Shown here one piece after another: positions 40,600-49,790 of a stretch of 64,000 nt of DNA (within the stretch, counting starts at the first letter, position 1; each line of letters starts with the position of its first letter). A program made the position numbers and the translations under genes. Origin of the DNA: CAXMST01 sp963793415 (GTDB lineage Bacteria; Actinomycetota; Thermoleophilia; Solirubrobacterales; 70-9); contig CAWCAC010000002.1 in NCBI GenBank assembly GCA_963793415.1, forward strand, positions 1,612,001-1,676,000, in the 5' to 3' direction. The notes beneath the pieces are model-generated. The model was not told the DNA's origin. It saw only the letters and a list, made by a program, of their open reading frames with translations, and did no database searches.

Positions 40600-41433
40600 A
40601 TGCCCGATCCGGCGCTTGCCTTCATCGCGATCGATCCGTTCGGCGAATCCTCCGAGCCGGGCAGTGGCGCGGCATTCCTGGTCCTGCTCGCGTTCATGAT
40701 CTCGTTCCTGTTCATCCGCACCAGCGCGCGGATGATCCGGGCCCAGGTCTCGTGGTGGCCCGGCAACGTCGAGACGAGCTCGGGCCTGCACCTCCATCAC
40801 CTCGTCTGGGGCATCTCGCTGATGCTGCTGAGCGGGTTTGTCGCCTTCGCCCTGAAGACCCCGGCGGACCCCTGGTATCAGCTGACCGCGCTCGGGTTCG
40901 GATTCGGGGCCGGGCTCACGTTCGACGAGTTCGCCCTCTGGGTCAACCTCGAGGACGTCTACTGGGCCCAGCAGGGGCGCGTCTCGCTCGACGCGGTCGT
41001 GCTTGTAACCGTCTTCATGGGCCTGGTCGTGATCGGGATCGAGCCGTCCGGCCTCGAAGGCGGCGAGGCGCCGGTGCTCGCGGCGCTCACGGTCGCGCAG
41101 GCGTTCGTGCTCTCGATCATCTCGTTCATGAAGGGCCGGATCGGGCTCGGGACGCTTGCGATCTTCATCCCCTTCCTGGGGCTCTGGGGAGCACTGCGCC
41201 TCGGCAAGCCGACGTCCCCGTGGGGCCGGCGGCGCTACACCGGCAAGAAGCTCGCGCGCGCGGAGGCCCGCTTCCCGCCCGACTCGCTCGGCCACCGCAT
41301 GCGCGACGGCTTCCTCAACGCGATCGGCGGCCGCCCGAGTCTCCCGGACCCGACCAGCCAGACGGCGCTCGAGCCCGGGGACGAGCGGGCCGCCGCGACA
41401 CCGGAAGGCCCGGGCGGGACGGGCGCATCGTGA
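40600..41433 (+). CDS. Polytopic membrane protein, conserved actinobacterial type
   Basis: 277 residues, about six helices. A short loop has GLHLHHLVWGISLML (three His in the first membrane segment region) and GLTFDEFALWVNLEDVYW, conserved-looking patterns that could bind metal or protons. Hydrophilic C-terminal tail of about 60 residues. Function unknown. Its stop overlaps the GTG of the next SDR gene (GTGA), so the products probably work together. Confidence 0.75.
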   Translation: MPDPALAFIAIDPFGESSEPGSGAAFLVLLAFMISFLFIRTSARMIRAQVSWWPGNVETSSGLHLHHLVWGISLMLLSGFVAFALKTPADPWYQLTALGFGFGAGLTFDEFALWVNLEDVYWAQQGRVSLDAVVLVTVFMGLVVIGIEPSGLEGGEAPVLAALTVAQAFVLSIISFMKGRIGLGTLAIFIPFLGLWGALRLGKPTSPWGRRRYTGKKLARAEARFPPDSLGHRMRDGFLNAIGGRPSLPDPTSQTALEPGDERAAATPEGPGGTGAS

Positions 41434-42239
41434 TCGAGCTGCGGGGAAAGACGGTTCTCGTCACCGGCGCCTCGCAGGGCCTGGGGGCGGCGATCGCCCG
41501 GGCGATGGCGCGGCGCGGCGCCGAGGTACTGCTGCTCGCCCGTGGCGAGGAGAAGCTGCGCGAGGTGGCGACCGGGATCGAGGCCTCCGGTGGCCGTGCC
41601 CGTGTCTATCCGGTCGACCTCTCCGACCTCGAGGCCGTGGTCGCGACGACGGACGCGATCAAGGCCGAGGGCACGATCCCGGATGTGATCGTCAACAACG
41701 CCGGGATCGGTCGTTGGCTCTTCATCGAGGAGACGAGCCTCGAGGAGATGACCGCCGACATGGCGGTCCCGTACTTCGCGGCGTTCGCGGTGACGAAGGC
41801 GTTCGTCGTCGGGATGGCCGATCGGGGCAGCGGCAACATCTGCAACATCAACGGCCCTGGAGCCTGGTTCCCCTGGCCGAGCTCGGTCGCCTACGCCTCC
41901 GCGCGCTGGGCGCTGCGCGGCTTCTCGATGGCCCTGCGGGTCGACCTCCGTGACACCGGCGTCTCGGTCACCGATGTCGTCATGTCGAAGATCAGCAGCA
42001 ACTACTGGGAGAACAACCCCGGCACCGAGGACCGGATCCCCTGGGTCGACCACCTGCTGCCGACGATGTCGCCCGAGCAGGCGGCCGAGGCGGTGACCCG
42101 GGCCGTGGAGCGCGAGCGACGCGAGGCGACGGCGCCGTTCCTGTACACCGTCTTCCACCACGTCGGCCGGGTCTTTCCGCGCTTCGTGCACTGGTTCATC
42201 TACAAGGGCGGCGCGAGGAGGCCTCGCGGCTTCGGCTGA
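41430..42239 (+). CDS. SDR-family protein with degenerate catalytic site
   Basis: 269 residues from GTG 41430. Cofactor motif VTGASQGLGAA and VNNAGIG are intact. In place of the catalytic Ser is Asn141/Gly142 (NICNINGPGAW), and the Tyr-x-x-x-Lys motif reads YASAR, Arg159 replacing Lys. It may bind NAD(P) without classical dehydrogenase chemistry or use a different mechanism. It is coupled to the preceding membrane protein by a 4-nt overlap and ends 9 bp before a converging transporter gene. Confidence 0.85.
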   Translation: MIELRGKTVLVTGASQGLGAAIARAMARRGAEVLLLARGEEKLREVATGIEASGGRARVYPVDLSDLEAVVATTDAIKAEGTIPDVIVNNAGIGRWLFIEETSLEEMTADMAVPYFAAFAVTKAFVVGMADRGSGNICNINGPGAWFPWPSSVAYASARWALRGFSMALRVDLRDTGVSVTDVVMSKISSNYWENNPGTEDRIPWVDHLLPTMSPEQAAEAVTRAVERERREATAPFLYTVFHHVGRVFPRFVHWFIYKGGARRPRGFG

Positions 42240-42248
42240 GTCGATGAC

Positions 42249-43520
42249 TCAGCCGATCGTCTCGACGATGGCCCAGCCGCCCCAAGCGGCGAGGAGCACG
42301 AGTAGAAGCCCAATCCAGACCTGGAACGCGTAGCGGCGGGAGCCCGCTCCGTACGCCAGCACGGCCTTACTGATCGTGTTCGTCGTCAGGGCGGCGAGTA
42401 CGGGCACGACCGCCTGGGACGCGGTGATCTTGCCGGCGTCGGCAAGAGCGGCCGCCGATGCCGCGGATGACTGCGAGTCGGCAAACCCCGCGATTGCCGT
42501 GCCGAGTGCGACTCCGCGGACCCCGATGATCTCGTTGAGGCCGCCGGTGACGAGCAGGATCAGAGATACCGCGCCGGCGAGCATCAGCGCCGCTCTGAAC
42601 TCGAACGCGCGCCCCAGTTCGATGTCCTCCGGTGGCTGCATCCGCATCACGCGCGCCGTGACGATCGCCGCGTAGGCGACGGCAGCCAGCCCCGCCAGGA
42701 CCAGCGGCAGCATCGCCTCCCGCAGGGTTGCCGGGCCTGTGGCCGCGAGCACGATCGCGAGGAGGATCACCGTTGCGACCGTCGAGGCGACCGCCGCGCC
42801 GACACACGGCCGCAGCAGCTTCGGCTCCTCCTGCGCGCGCGTTCCCATCGCCGCCACAGTCAGGGCGCTCGAGACGAAGCCCGAGATGAAGCCGCTCAGC
42901 AGCAGCCCATACCGGGGGCCGATCGCGCGCAGCGCGACGTAGCCGGCACCCTGCACCGCCATCACGATCACGACCAGTTGCCAGACGACGAATGGGTTGA
43001 GGGCGTCGTTGGGCCCGAATCCCTCATCGGGAACGAGCGGCAGGATGATCAACGCGGCGGCGGCCATCAGCAAGCCGTCGTGGACCTCCTGCTCGGAGAG
43101 CGTCTCCCTGGCCAGATGATGAAAGCGCTCCCGGTAGGCGAGGACCAGCGCGACAGCCACGCCGAGGCCGGCCGCCAGGGCTGTGTCCTGCTGGGCCAGG
43201 GCCCCGAGCAGGAACGTGAGGACGAGCGCGACCTCGGTCGTCAGGCCCGGGTCCTGGTCGGTTGTCCGAAGGTAGCCGGCGATCGTGGCGAGAGCAATGA
43301 ACCCGGCGCCGACCGCGGTCAGCGGAACCCCTCCGACCTGCCAGGCGATTCCGCCGAGCAGGGCGGTCAGCGCGAAGGTCCGGACACCGGCCGGATCGCG
43401 CGACGGCCCGCTGCCCTTGCGCCGCTCGCGCTCGATTCCGAGCAGGAGCCCGATGCCGAGCGCCGCGGCGAGTGGAAGGACGTCTCCCGCCGGATCGATT
43501 TCCGCAGCCATTAGAGCCAT
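42249..43520 (-). CDS. MgtC/SapB plus DUF4010 membrane protein
   Basis: About 423 residues and 12 helices. The N-terminus has the MgtC-type GIGLLLGIERERRKG and VRTFALTALLGGIAW; the C-terminal part (RAALMLAGAVSLILLVTGGLNEIIGVRGVALGTAIAGFADSQSSAASAAA) matches DUF4010. Roles proposed for relatives concern Mg2+/phosphate homeostasis. Start uncertain: ATG 43520 is used, ATG 43511 and GTG 43559 are alternatives. Confidence 0.85.
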   Translation of the reverse strand: MALMAAEIDPAGDVLPLAAALGIGLLLGIERERRKGSGPSRDPAGVRTFALTALLGGIAWQVGGVPLTAVGAGFIALATIAGYLRTTDQDPGLTTEVALVLTFLLGALAQQDTALAAGLGVAVALVLAYRERFHHLARETLSEQEVHDGLLMAAAALIILPLVPDEGFGPNDALNPFVVWQLVVIVMAVQGAGYVALRAIGPRYGLLLSGFISGFVSSALTVAAMGTRAQEEPKLLRPCVGAAVASTVATVILLAIVLAATGPATLREAMLPLVLAGLAAVAYAAIVTARVMRMQPPEDIELGRAFEFRAALMLAGAVSLILLVTGGLNEIIGVRGVALGTAIAGFADSQSSAASAAALADAGKITASQAVVPVLAALTTNTISKAVLAYGAGSRRYAFQVWIGLLLVLLAAWGGWAIVETIG

Positions 43521-43635
43521 CAGGGCAAGTGTCCCGCTCGGGGTGTCCGCGGCGCTCACCCCATCGGGGTGATGGCGGCAACAGCTCGCGGCGGGATGCT
43601 CCGTGCCGCAGTCAGACGAGCCGAAGGAGAAAGCG

Positions 43636-43905
43636 ATGAGCGGACGTGACAGACGACAGCGGCGCCGGCGTGCGGCCGTGGTTGGAGGGGCCGCCGTGGC
43701 GGCCAAGCACCATCACGACAAGAAGGTCGAGGGGCAGCAGGCTGAGGCCGCCGCGCCCGCTTCGACCGGCGATGCGCCCGTCGAGGCGGGCGCGGCGGCA
43801 CCCGACTCGATGGAGCAGCTCAAGAAGCTCGGCGAGTTGCACGAGCAGGGCGTGCTCACCGACGCCGAGTTCCAGGCCGAGAAGGCGAAGATCCTCGGGG
43901 GCTGA
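43636..43905 (+). CDS. Small SHOCT-domain protein
   Basis: 89 residues: basic N-terminus (SGRDRRQRRRR), a short hydrophobic stretch, a Lys/His cluster (AAKHHHDKK), an Ala-rich linker and a C-terminal SHOCT motif (MEQLKKLGELHEQGVLTDAE through AKIL). SHOCT motifs mediate oligomerisation. ATG 43636 has AAGGAGA 6 nt upstream. Confidence 0.8.
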   Translation: MSGRDRRQRRRRAAVVGGAAVAAKHHHDKKVEGQQAEAAAPASTGDAPVEAGAAAPDSMEQLKKLGELHEQGVLTDAEFQAEKAKILGG

Positions 43906-43949
43906 GCGGTTCAGCGCGGCTGCGCCGGCACGGTGCGGCCGCGCGCCGC

Positions 43950-44561
43950 TCAGCTCTGTTTGACGACCGCGTACATGACGCGTTCGGCGATCTCGACGAT
44001 CCCCTCGCCGATCCGCGAGCAGCGCCGGTAGAGCTCGCGGCGGGCGATCCGGTCGCCGCGGTCCTCGACCTCGAGCAACCCGGCCATGCCGCGGTAGTAG
44101 GCGTCCTCGAGCAGCTTGACGACAGCGATCGCCTGCTCCGCCTCGGCCGTCGCCGCATCGCCGTCCCCACCCAGCCGCGCGATCGCCTCGCCGATCGAGC
44201 GCATCGACTCGCCCATCCGCTCGGCCATCTCCGCGATTCCCTCGTCGGGAGCGCGCGCCAGCACCTGCGACTCGGCGATCAGGTCGACGGCGTCGTCGAG
44301 GACCCGGTCGATCCCGCGCGAGAGCGTGAACACGTCCTCGGGCTCGAGCGGGACGACGAAGGCAGCCCGTAGCGTCTCCATCAAGAGCCGCTTCTGCTCG
44401 TCTCCGCGCGGCTCGGCCTCCTGCACGATCCGCGCCGCGCCCGCGTCGCCCCGAGCCCAGTCGGCGAGGGCGTCGAGGCCCTCGAGTGTGATCTCGATCT
44501 GCGAGCGCAGATGGCCGACGACGTCCGGCTCCTCGGGCAGGAACCACCTCCTGATCTTCAT
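43950..44561 (-). CDS. DUF47 / PhoU-like regulator of Pit transporter
   Basis: 203 residues, all-helical, starting MKIRRWFLPEEPDVVGHLRS. It has Glu/Asp-rich helices (EPRGDEQKRLLMETLRAAFV, EPEDVFTLSRGIDRVLDDAVDL) and a C-terminal EVEDRGDRIARRELYRR segment, characteristic of DUF47 proteins encoded with PitA-type transporters. Its ATG overlaps the pit stop codon (ATGA). Confidence 0.88.
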   Translation of the reverse strand: MKIRRWFLPEEPDVVGHLRSQIEITLEGLDALADWARGDAGAARIVQEAEPRGDEQKRLLMETLRAAFVVPLEPEDVFTLSRGIDRVLDDAVDLIAESQVLARAPDEGIAEMAERMGESMRSIGEAIARLGGDGDAATAEAEQAIAVVKLLEDAYYRGMAGLLEVEDRGDRIARRELYRRCSRIGEGIVEIAERVMYAVVKQS

Positions 44562-45569
44562 GCGATCGCCTCCCAGGCGCCGAAAATCGCGACGGCGAGC
44601 AGCGCCGCCGCGGGGATCGTGACCAGCCAGGCAATCAGGATCTGCCTGACGACCTGCCAGCGCACGTGGTGGATCCGGCGCCGCCCGGCGCCGATGCCGA
44701 CGATCGAGGAAGCGACGACCTGGGTGGTGGCGGTCGGCCCGCCGATCAGCGAAGCGCCGAAGATGATCGCCGACGAGGCCGACTGGCTGGCCAGGCCCTC
44801 GACCGGCTGGATGCGGTAGATGCGACGCCCCACGGTACGAATGATCCGCCATCCGCCCAGCGTCGTCCCGAGCGTCAGCGCCATCGCCGATAGGGCGACC
44901 GCCCAGGTCGGTGCCGAGAGGGTGTCGATGCTGCCCTCGGCGAGCAGCAGCGCCGCGATCACGCCGACCGTCTTCTGAGCGTCGTTGGCGCCGTGGCTGA
45001 ACGCGAGCGCGGCCGACATCGCCCACTCGCCGCCGTGGACGGGCCCGCGCCAGCGTCGCGTGCCGCGCCGGCCCACGAGCCGCAGCCCGCGGATCACCAC
45101 GAGGCCTCCGAGCAGGCCGAGCGGCGGTGTGATCGCGAGGGCGATCAGGGCGCCGAAGACGCCGACCGGGTGCACGCCTTCCATGCCGCCCCAGAGCACG
45201 GCGCCGGTCCCACCCTCCGCAAGAGCCGCCCCGACGAGGCCGCCGATGAGCGCGTGTCCGGAGCTCGAGGGGAGTCCGAATCGCCAGGTGACCATGTTCC
45301 AGGTGACGGCGCCCGCGAGCCCGGAGCCGATCACGGCGGCAGCCTCCGCCGGGCTGACGGTGACGATGCCGCCGATCGTGTCGGCGACGGCGGCCCCGAG
45401 TAGCAGCGGCCCGAGCAGGTTGAAGACGGTCGCCAGGGCGATCGCCTGAGCCGGGGTCGCGGCCCGGCGTCGCGACCAGGGTCGCGATCGCGTTCGAGGC
45501 GTCGTGGAGCCCGTTCGTGGCCGCGAACGCGAACGCGAGCAGGATCGCGATGACGAAGCCGGCCTCCAT
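44558..45569 (-). pseudogene. pit: PitA-type phosphate transporter, broken by one +1 frameshift
   Basis: Translation begins normally (MEAGFVIAILLAFAFAATNG, then LHDASNAIATLVAT) but the continuing transporter (AATPAQAIALATVFNLLGPLL... WRFGLPSSSGHALIGG... FSHGANDAQKTVGV) is in another frame. One extra G/C near 45463-45468 accounts for it; removing it restores Val-Ala-Thr-Arg-Ala-Ala-Thr-Pro. Both Pit repeats are otherwise intact and coupled to DUF47. Either a sequence error or a recent inactivation. Confidence 0.85.
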
Positions 45570-45624
45570 GCGACGACTCTAAGCCCGGAGCCGCGGACCA
45601 GGCGGACGGCGATCGCGATCGGGC

Positions 45625-46809
45625 TCAGACCACGGTCAGCTGCAGGAGCCCTCCGATCAGCCCGCAGCCGAGCACGACCCAGAGGACCGTGAGCTTGCCG
45701 TGCCAGCGGTTGAGGCAGAGGAAGGCGCCGACCGCCAGCAGCGCGGTCCAGACGTCGACCACGCTCGTATCGAGGATCTCGACGGTGACCGCCGCGATCA
45801 GGCCGATGACGCCGGCGGCGACGCCGAGCAGGAACAGGTGGATGCGCGGGTTCTCGGCGATCGCGACGAGGCCGCGGTGGAAGAAGATCGGCAGCAGGAA
45901 GGCGGGCAGGAAGATCCCGAGTGTCATCGCCAGGGCTCCGGCCATGCCGCCCGCGACGTAGCCGACGAAGGTCGAGAAGATGATCAGGGGGGCGGGGAGG
46001 ACGCCACCCATCGCGAGCCCGTCGACGAACTGCTCGTTCGTGAGCCAGCCCTGCGTCTCGACGGCGCTCTGCTGCAGGAACGGGATCACCGTGAAGGCGC
46101 CACCGAAGGTCAGCAGACCGGCCTTCAGCCCCTCCCAGAAGATCGTCGCCGTCAGCGAGAGCGTGATCGCCCCGAGCGCGATTCCGACCAGCGTGCCGGG
46201 CGCGAACGAGACCGAAGTGATCCCCTCCGACCAGCGTCCGGCCGCGCGCCAGAGCTCGTAGGCGAGCCCGCCACCGAGCAGCACGATCACGAAGTTGGCG
46301 TCGGCGAACAGCGTCAGCGCGAAGCCGGCGACGGCGATCACCGCGAGCGGCACGTCGGTGATGAAGTTGCCGCTGAGCCGGACCAGGGCCCGGGCGACGA
46401 TCGCCCCGACCGCGGCTGTGAGGCCGTAGAAGATCTCGTCGAGCGCTCCCTCCAGGTCGGCCTCGACGTAGAGGATCGACAGCGCCAGCATCAAGATGAA
46501 GCCCGGCAGCATGAACCCGAGCCCGGCCATGAAGCCGCCGAGCTTGCCGCCGCGGATGCGACCGAAGTAGACGCAGAGCTCATGCGCCTCTGGTCCCGGC
46601 AGCACCTGGTAGACGGCGAGCGTCTTCTTGAACGTCCCCTCGGAGACCCATCCCTCCTCGTCGACGCACTCGTGCTTGATCATCGCAATCTGGGCCGCCG
46701 GGCCGCCCCAGGCGAGCAAGCCGAACCTGAGGAAGCGGAGGAAGATCGATCCGGCGCCGTCCGGATCGGCGGGCGGCGGTGGGATCGCAACGGCGTCGTC
46801 CATCGGCAT
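45625..46809 (-). CDS. chrA: Chromate transporter, two-domain type
   Basis: 394 residues made of two CHR domains. The first has RFGLLAWGGPAAQIAMIKHECVDEEGWV and VLPGPEAHELCVYFG; the second has LKAGLLTFGGAFTVIPFLQQ and GGVLPAPLIIFSTFVGY. The full-length proton-coupled ChrA type exports chromate, though many relatives have unknown substrates. ATG 46809 or 46803. Divergent from the SQR-like gene. Confidence 0.92.
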   Translation of the reverse strand: MPMDDAVAIPPPPADPDGAGSIFLRFLRFGLLAWGGPAAQIAMIKHECVDEEGWVSEGTFKKTLAVYQVLPGPEAHELCVYFGRIRGGKLGGFMAGLGFMLPGFILMLALSILYVEADLEGALDEIFYGLTAAVGAIVARALVRLSGNFITDVPLAVIAVAGFALTLFADANFVIVLLGGGLAYELWRAAGRWSEGITSVSFAPGTLVGIALGAITLSLTATIFWEGLKAGLLTFGGAFTVIPFLQQSAVETQGWLTNEQFVDGLAMGGVLPAPLIIFSTFVGYVAGGMAGALAMTLGIFLPAFLLPIFFHRGLVAIAENPRIHLFLLGVAAGVIGLIAAVTVEILDTSVVDVWTALLAVGAFLCLNRWHGKLTVLWVVLGCGLIGGLLQLTVV

Positions 46810-46971
46810 CGCGCAGTCTGCCGGTCCCGCGGCGCGACCGCGCTCCGCCCCGTGGGTCCGTAGAAGACCCGGAGCGGCTTCGCCAAAACCCCGTTCCGGG
46901 GCGTCGCCGCAGTCGCGACCATCTCCGTGCGCATCCCGGTGCGTCTCCACTGCCCACGACTGAGGAGATCG

Positions 46972-48234
46972 ATGAGCCACAAGCCACGCGTCCTGATTCT
47001 CGGCGGCGGCTTCGCCGCCCTCGAGAGTGCCTTCCTGCTGCGGATGCGCCTCCGCGATCAGGTCGACCTCTCGCTCGTCTCCGACAACGCGTCGTTCGTC
47101 TTCCGGCCGAACTCGATCTACGTTCCGTTCGGGGCAGACCCGGACTCGCTGCTCGTCGATCTGGCGAAGCCGATGCGGCGGCGCCACATTGCCTTCCACC
47201 ACGCCCGCGTCGCGGGCGTCGACGCGAGTCAGCGGCAGGTCGAGCTCGCCGACGGCGGCAAGCTCGACTACGACAAGCTGATCATCGCGACCGGCGCCGA
47301 CACGGCGATCGACGAGGTGCCCGGCCTCGCCGAGCACGCCGCCACGATCTGGACCCGCGAGGGGATGCTCGAGGTGCGCCGCCGCTTCGAGCGTGTCCGC
47401 GACAAGGCGCTTGCCGGGGAGAAGTCGCGGGTGCTGTTCTTGGTCCCGCCCAACAACAAGTGCGCCGGCCCGCTCTACGAGGTCGTGATGATGTTCGAGA
47501 CCTGGCTGCGCCGCGAGGGCGCGCGCGAGGCGGTCGAGATCGGCTGGTCGACGTTCGAGGGTTCGTTCATCCAGGCGTTCGGCCCACGCCTGCACGAGCT
47601 CGTCGTCGAGGAGTTCTCAGAGCGCGGTATCGCCGGCGCGACCGACCAGCGCGTCAGCGCGGTCGAGCCCGACCGGGTGCTCTTCGAGGACGGGAATGAG
47701 CGTCACTACGACGAGCTGATCGCCTTTCCGCCCTACGTCGCGGCGCTCGAATACGACGGCCTGCCTTCGGATGAGCGGGGCTTCATCGACTGCGTGCCCG
47801 ATACCCGTCAGGTCGTCGGCCACCCCGAGATCTACGCCCCGGGCGACGCCGGCGACTTCCCGGTCAAGCAGGCCTTCCTCGCCTTCCTGCAGGCCGACAC
47901 CGTCGCCGAGCACATCGGCTCACAGGTGCACCGCGACGAGTTCGAGAACCCGTTCGACCCGGTCTCGATGTGCGTGATGGAGATGTTCGACAAGGCCACC
48001 TACGCGCAGGTGCCGCTCGAGTTGACCGGCGACCCGGCGCGTCCCGTGCGCGTGCGGCCCGACGCCGGCGACGAGTACAAGGTCGGCACCTCGCAGGCCT
48101 GGCGGCTCGGCAAGAAGGTGCTGGGCTTCTCGGTGCCGATGCGGTTCGGAGCCGGCGAGCCGTTCCACGCCGGCGCCGGCTGGAAGATGATGGACGTCGG
48201 CCTCAAGGGCATGTCCGGCGTGCTCGCGCACTGA
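46972..48234 (+). CDS. Sulfide:quinone oxidoreductase-like flavoprotein
   Basis: 420 residues. FAD motif VLILGGGFAALESAF; second nucleotide region DYDKLIIATGAD; a conserved Cys in PPNNKCAGPLYEVVMMFE as in SQR/flavocytochrome c dehydrogenases; C-terminal FAD contact IYAPGDAGDFPVKQAF; and an amphipathic end. It probably oxidises sulfide or another small donor and reduces quinone at the membrane. GAGGAG lies before ATG 46972. Divergent from chrA. Confidence 0.82.
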   Translation: MSHKPRVLILGGGFAALESAFLLRMRLRDQVDLSLVSDNASFVFRPNSIYVPFGADPDSLLVDLAKPMRRRHIAFHHARVAGVDASQRQVELADGGKLDYDKLIIATGADTAIDEVPGLAEHAATIWTREGMLEVRRRFERVRDKALAGEKSRVLFLVPPNNKCAGPLYEVVMMFETWLRREGAREAVEIGWSTFEGSFIQAFGPRLHELVVEEFSERGIAGATDQRVSAVEPDRVLFEDGNERHYDELIAFPPYVAALEYDGLPSDERGFIDCVPDTRQVVGHPEIYAPGDAGDFPVKQAFLAFLQADTVAEHIGSQVHRDEFENPFDPVSMCVMEMFDKATYAQVPLELTGDPARPVRVRPDAGDEYKVGTSQAWRLGKKVLGFSVPMRFGAGEPFHAGAGWKMMDVGLKGMSGVLAH

Positions 48235-48252
48235 CGGACCGGTTTGGCCCGA

Positions 48253-48684
48253 TCAGCCGCTGCCGAGCTCCCGGCGCAGCCCCGCGGCGGCGTTGTCGCC
48301 GAGGTGCTTGAACAGCAGGCGCAGGACCGGGTCGCCGAGCTTGAGCGCGCCCTTGAGCTGCAGGTTGGCGTCGTAGGTGACGATCGAGGCGTTGCCTGCG
48401 GCCTCGAAGGTGATCGTGTCCTCGGAGCTGAAGGTCGATGTCTCGGCGACGAGGACGACGCGGTCGGAACGCGCGAACTCCGTCGTGCGGTAGATGAGCT
48501 CGGTCTCGCGGCCGGCGAACTTGACGACGACGAGGAACTCAGCTCCGAGGCCGGGGGCCTCGGAGAGCAGCTCGGCACGAACGCAGCTGGGGTCCCACTC
48601 GCGGACGGAGCTGAAGTCGGCGAGATAGTCGAACGCTTCCTCGCGGGTCAGTCTGCTGTTGACGGATGTCACGTATCGGGCCAC
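48253..48684 (-). CDS. SRPBCC (START/polyketide-cyclase-like) protein
   Basis: 143 residues: YVTSVNSRLTREEAFDYLADFSSVREWDP at the N-terminus and a C-terminal long helix (LLFKHLGDNAAAGLRREL), the standard helix-grip fold of lipid/polyketide-binding SRPBCC proteins. Ligand unknown. Starts 3 bp after the stop of the SDR gene. Confidence 0.85.
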   Translation of the reverse strand: MARYVTSVNSRLTREEAFDYLADFSSVREWDPSCVRAELLSEAPGLGAEFLVVVKFAGRETELIYRTTEFARSDRVVLVAETSTFSSEDTITFEAAGNASIVTYDANLQLKGALKLGDPVLRLLFKHLGDNAAAGLRRELGSG

Positions 48685-48687
48685 GGC

Positions 48688-49692
48688 TCAGCCGGCCTCC
48701 TTCGCTTCGGTCGTAGCCCCCTCAGGATCTTCGAGCTCGGGCCCGAGCCCGGCCAGCGAGCGGCACTGCCGCCAGAGCTGCTCGCGGTCGGCGTCGCCGG
48801 AGCGCGTGCGCGGCAGCCGGTGCGTCGGCCGCACGACGCGGTCGTGCCAGAACCGGCCCGCTCGCCGCGCGGGCTCGTCGGCGCCGGCGAGCCAGACGAT
48901 CGTGTCGGCTCCCTCGGCGGCGTTGCGGAGCACGGGCCCGAGGACGCGGCGGAAGGTCGGCAGCGACGTCTCGACTCCGGGGGTGTCGGCCCAGCCCGGG
49001 TGCATCGAGTGGAAGCTGACGCCGCTGCCGGCGAGGCGCTCGTCCCAGAGTTCGGTCAGCAGCACCTCGCAGCGCTTGCTGTGGGCGTAGAAGGCGGGCG
49101 GGTCGTACTCGCGCCGCTCGAGCTGCAGGTCGGCGGCATCGAGGCCCTCGGTGTACATGCCGCCGGAGGAGACGTTGATCACCCGCGAGGGCGCGCCGGC
49201 TCGCAGCAGGGGGAGCAGCAGATCGGTGAGCAGGTAGGGCCCGAGCACGTTGGTCGCAAAGGTGAGCTCGAAGCCCTCGTCTGTGTGGGTGCGCTGCTGT
49301 GGCATGACGCCGGCGTTGTTGACGAGCACGTGCAGGTCGGAGTGGCGCTCGGCGAAGCCGGTGGCGAACTCCCGCACGGAGGCGAGGCTGGAGAGGTCGC
49401 AGACCTCGACGTGGATGCGGTCACTGCCTGTCGCGGCGGCGATCGAGTCGCGGACGCCCTCGCCCTTGGCGCGATCGCGGACCAGCATGTGCAGATCGGC
49501 GCCGCCCCGGGCGAAGAGATGGCAAGCGGCGGCCCCGATTCCCGAGCTCGCGCCCGTGACGAGGACGCGACGGCCCTCGAGCCCGGCTTCCGCCTGCTCG
49601 CTCCAGAATCCGCGCCGGACGGCGATCCCGATCCGGCTGTAGCCGGGCAGCACGGTCAGGTCCATGGCCTTGTCGAGGAGGTTCGAGATCAT
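48688..49692 (-). CDS. Short-chain dehydrogenase/reductase, retinol-dehydrogenase-like
   Basis: 334 residues. Cofactor motif VLVTGASSGIGAAACHL, VLVNNAGVMPQQ, Ser region VINVSSGGMY, catalytic YAHSK, and MHPGWADTPGV typical of the DHRS/WWOX-like branch. An N-terminal extension (MISNLLDKAMDLTVLPGYSR) precedes the Rossmann fold. Forms a two-gene unit with the SRPBCC protein. Confidence 0.9.
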   Translation of the reverse strand: MISNLLDKAMDLTVLPGYSRIGIAVRRGFWSEQAEAGLEGRRVLVTGASSGIGAAACHLFARGGADLHMLVRDRAKGEGVRDSIAAATGSDRIHVEVCDLSSLASVREFATGFAERHSDLHVLVNNAGVMPQQRTHTDEGFELTFATNVLGPYLLTDLLLPLLRAGAPSRVINVSSGGMYTEGLDAADLQLERREYDPPAFYAHSKRCEVLLTELWDERLAGSGVSFHSMHPGWADTPGVETSLPTFRRVLGPVLRNAAEGADTIVWLAGADEPARRAGRFWHDRVVRPTHRLPRTRSGDADREQLWRQCRSLAGLGPELEDPEGATTEAKEAG

Positions 49693-49790
49693 CGGCGGGG
49701 ATAGGTCGGCGGCAAGGTCCGGACAGCCTAGAGAGGCGCCGACGTCGGCCCGCGCCGGCGCACGCGCACGAGGGCGATAGAACTGCCCCG

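Noticed and set aside
44558..45569. Programmed ribosomal frameshifting as the explanation for the split pit, amtB and heparinase frames
   Set aside because: The shift sites have no common slippery heptamer and occur one, two and three times per gene; indel error or mutation is simpler.
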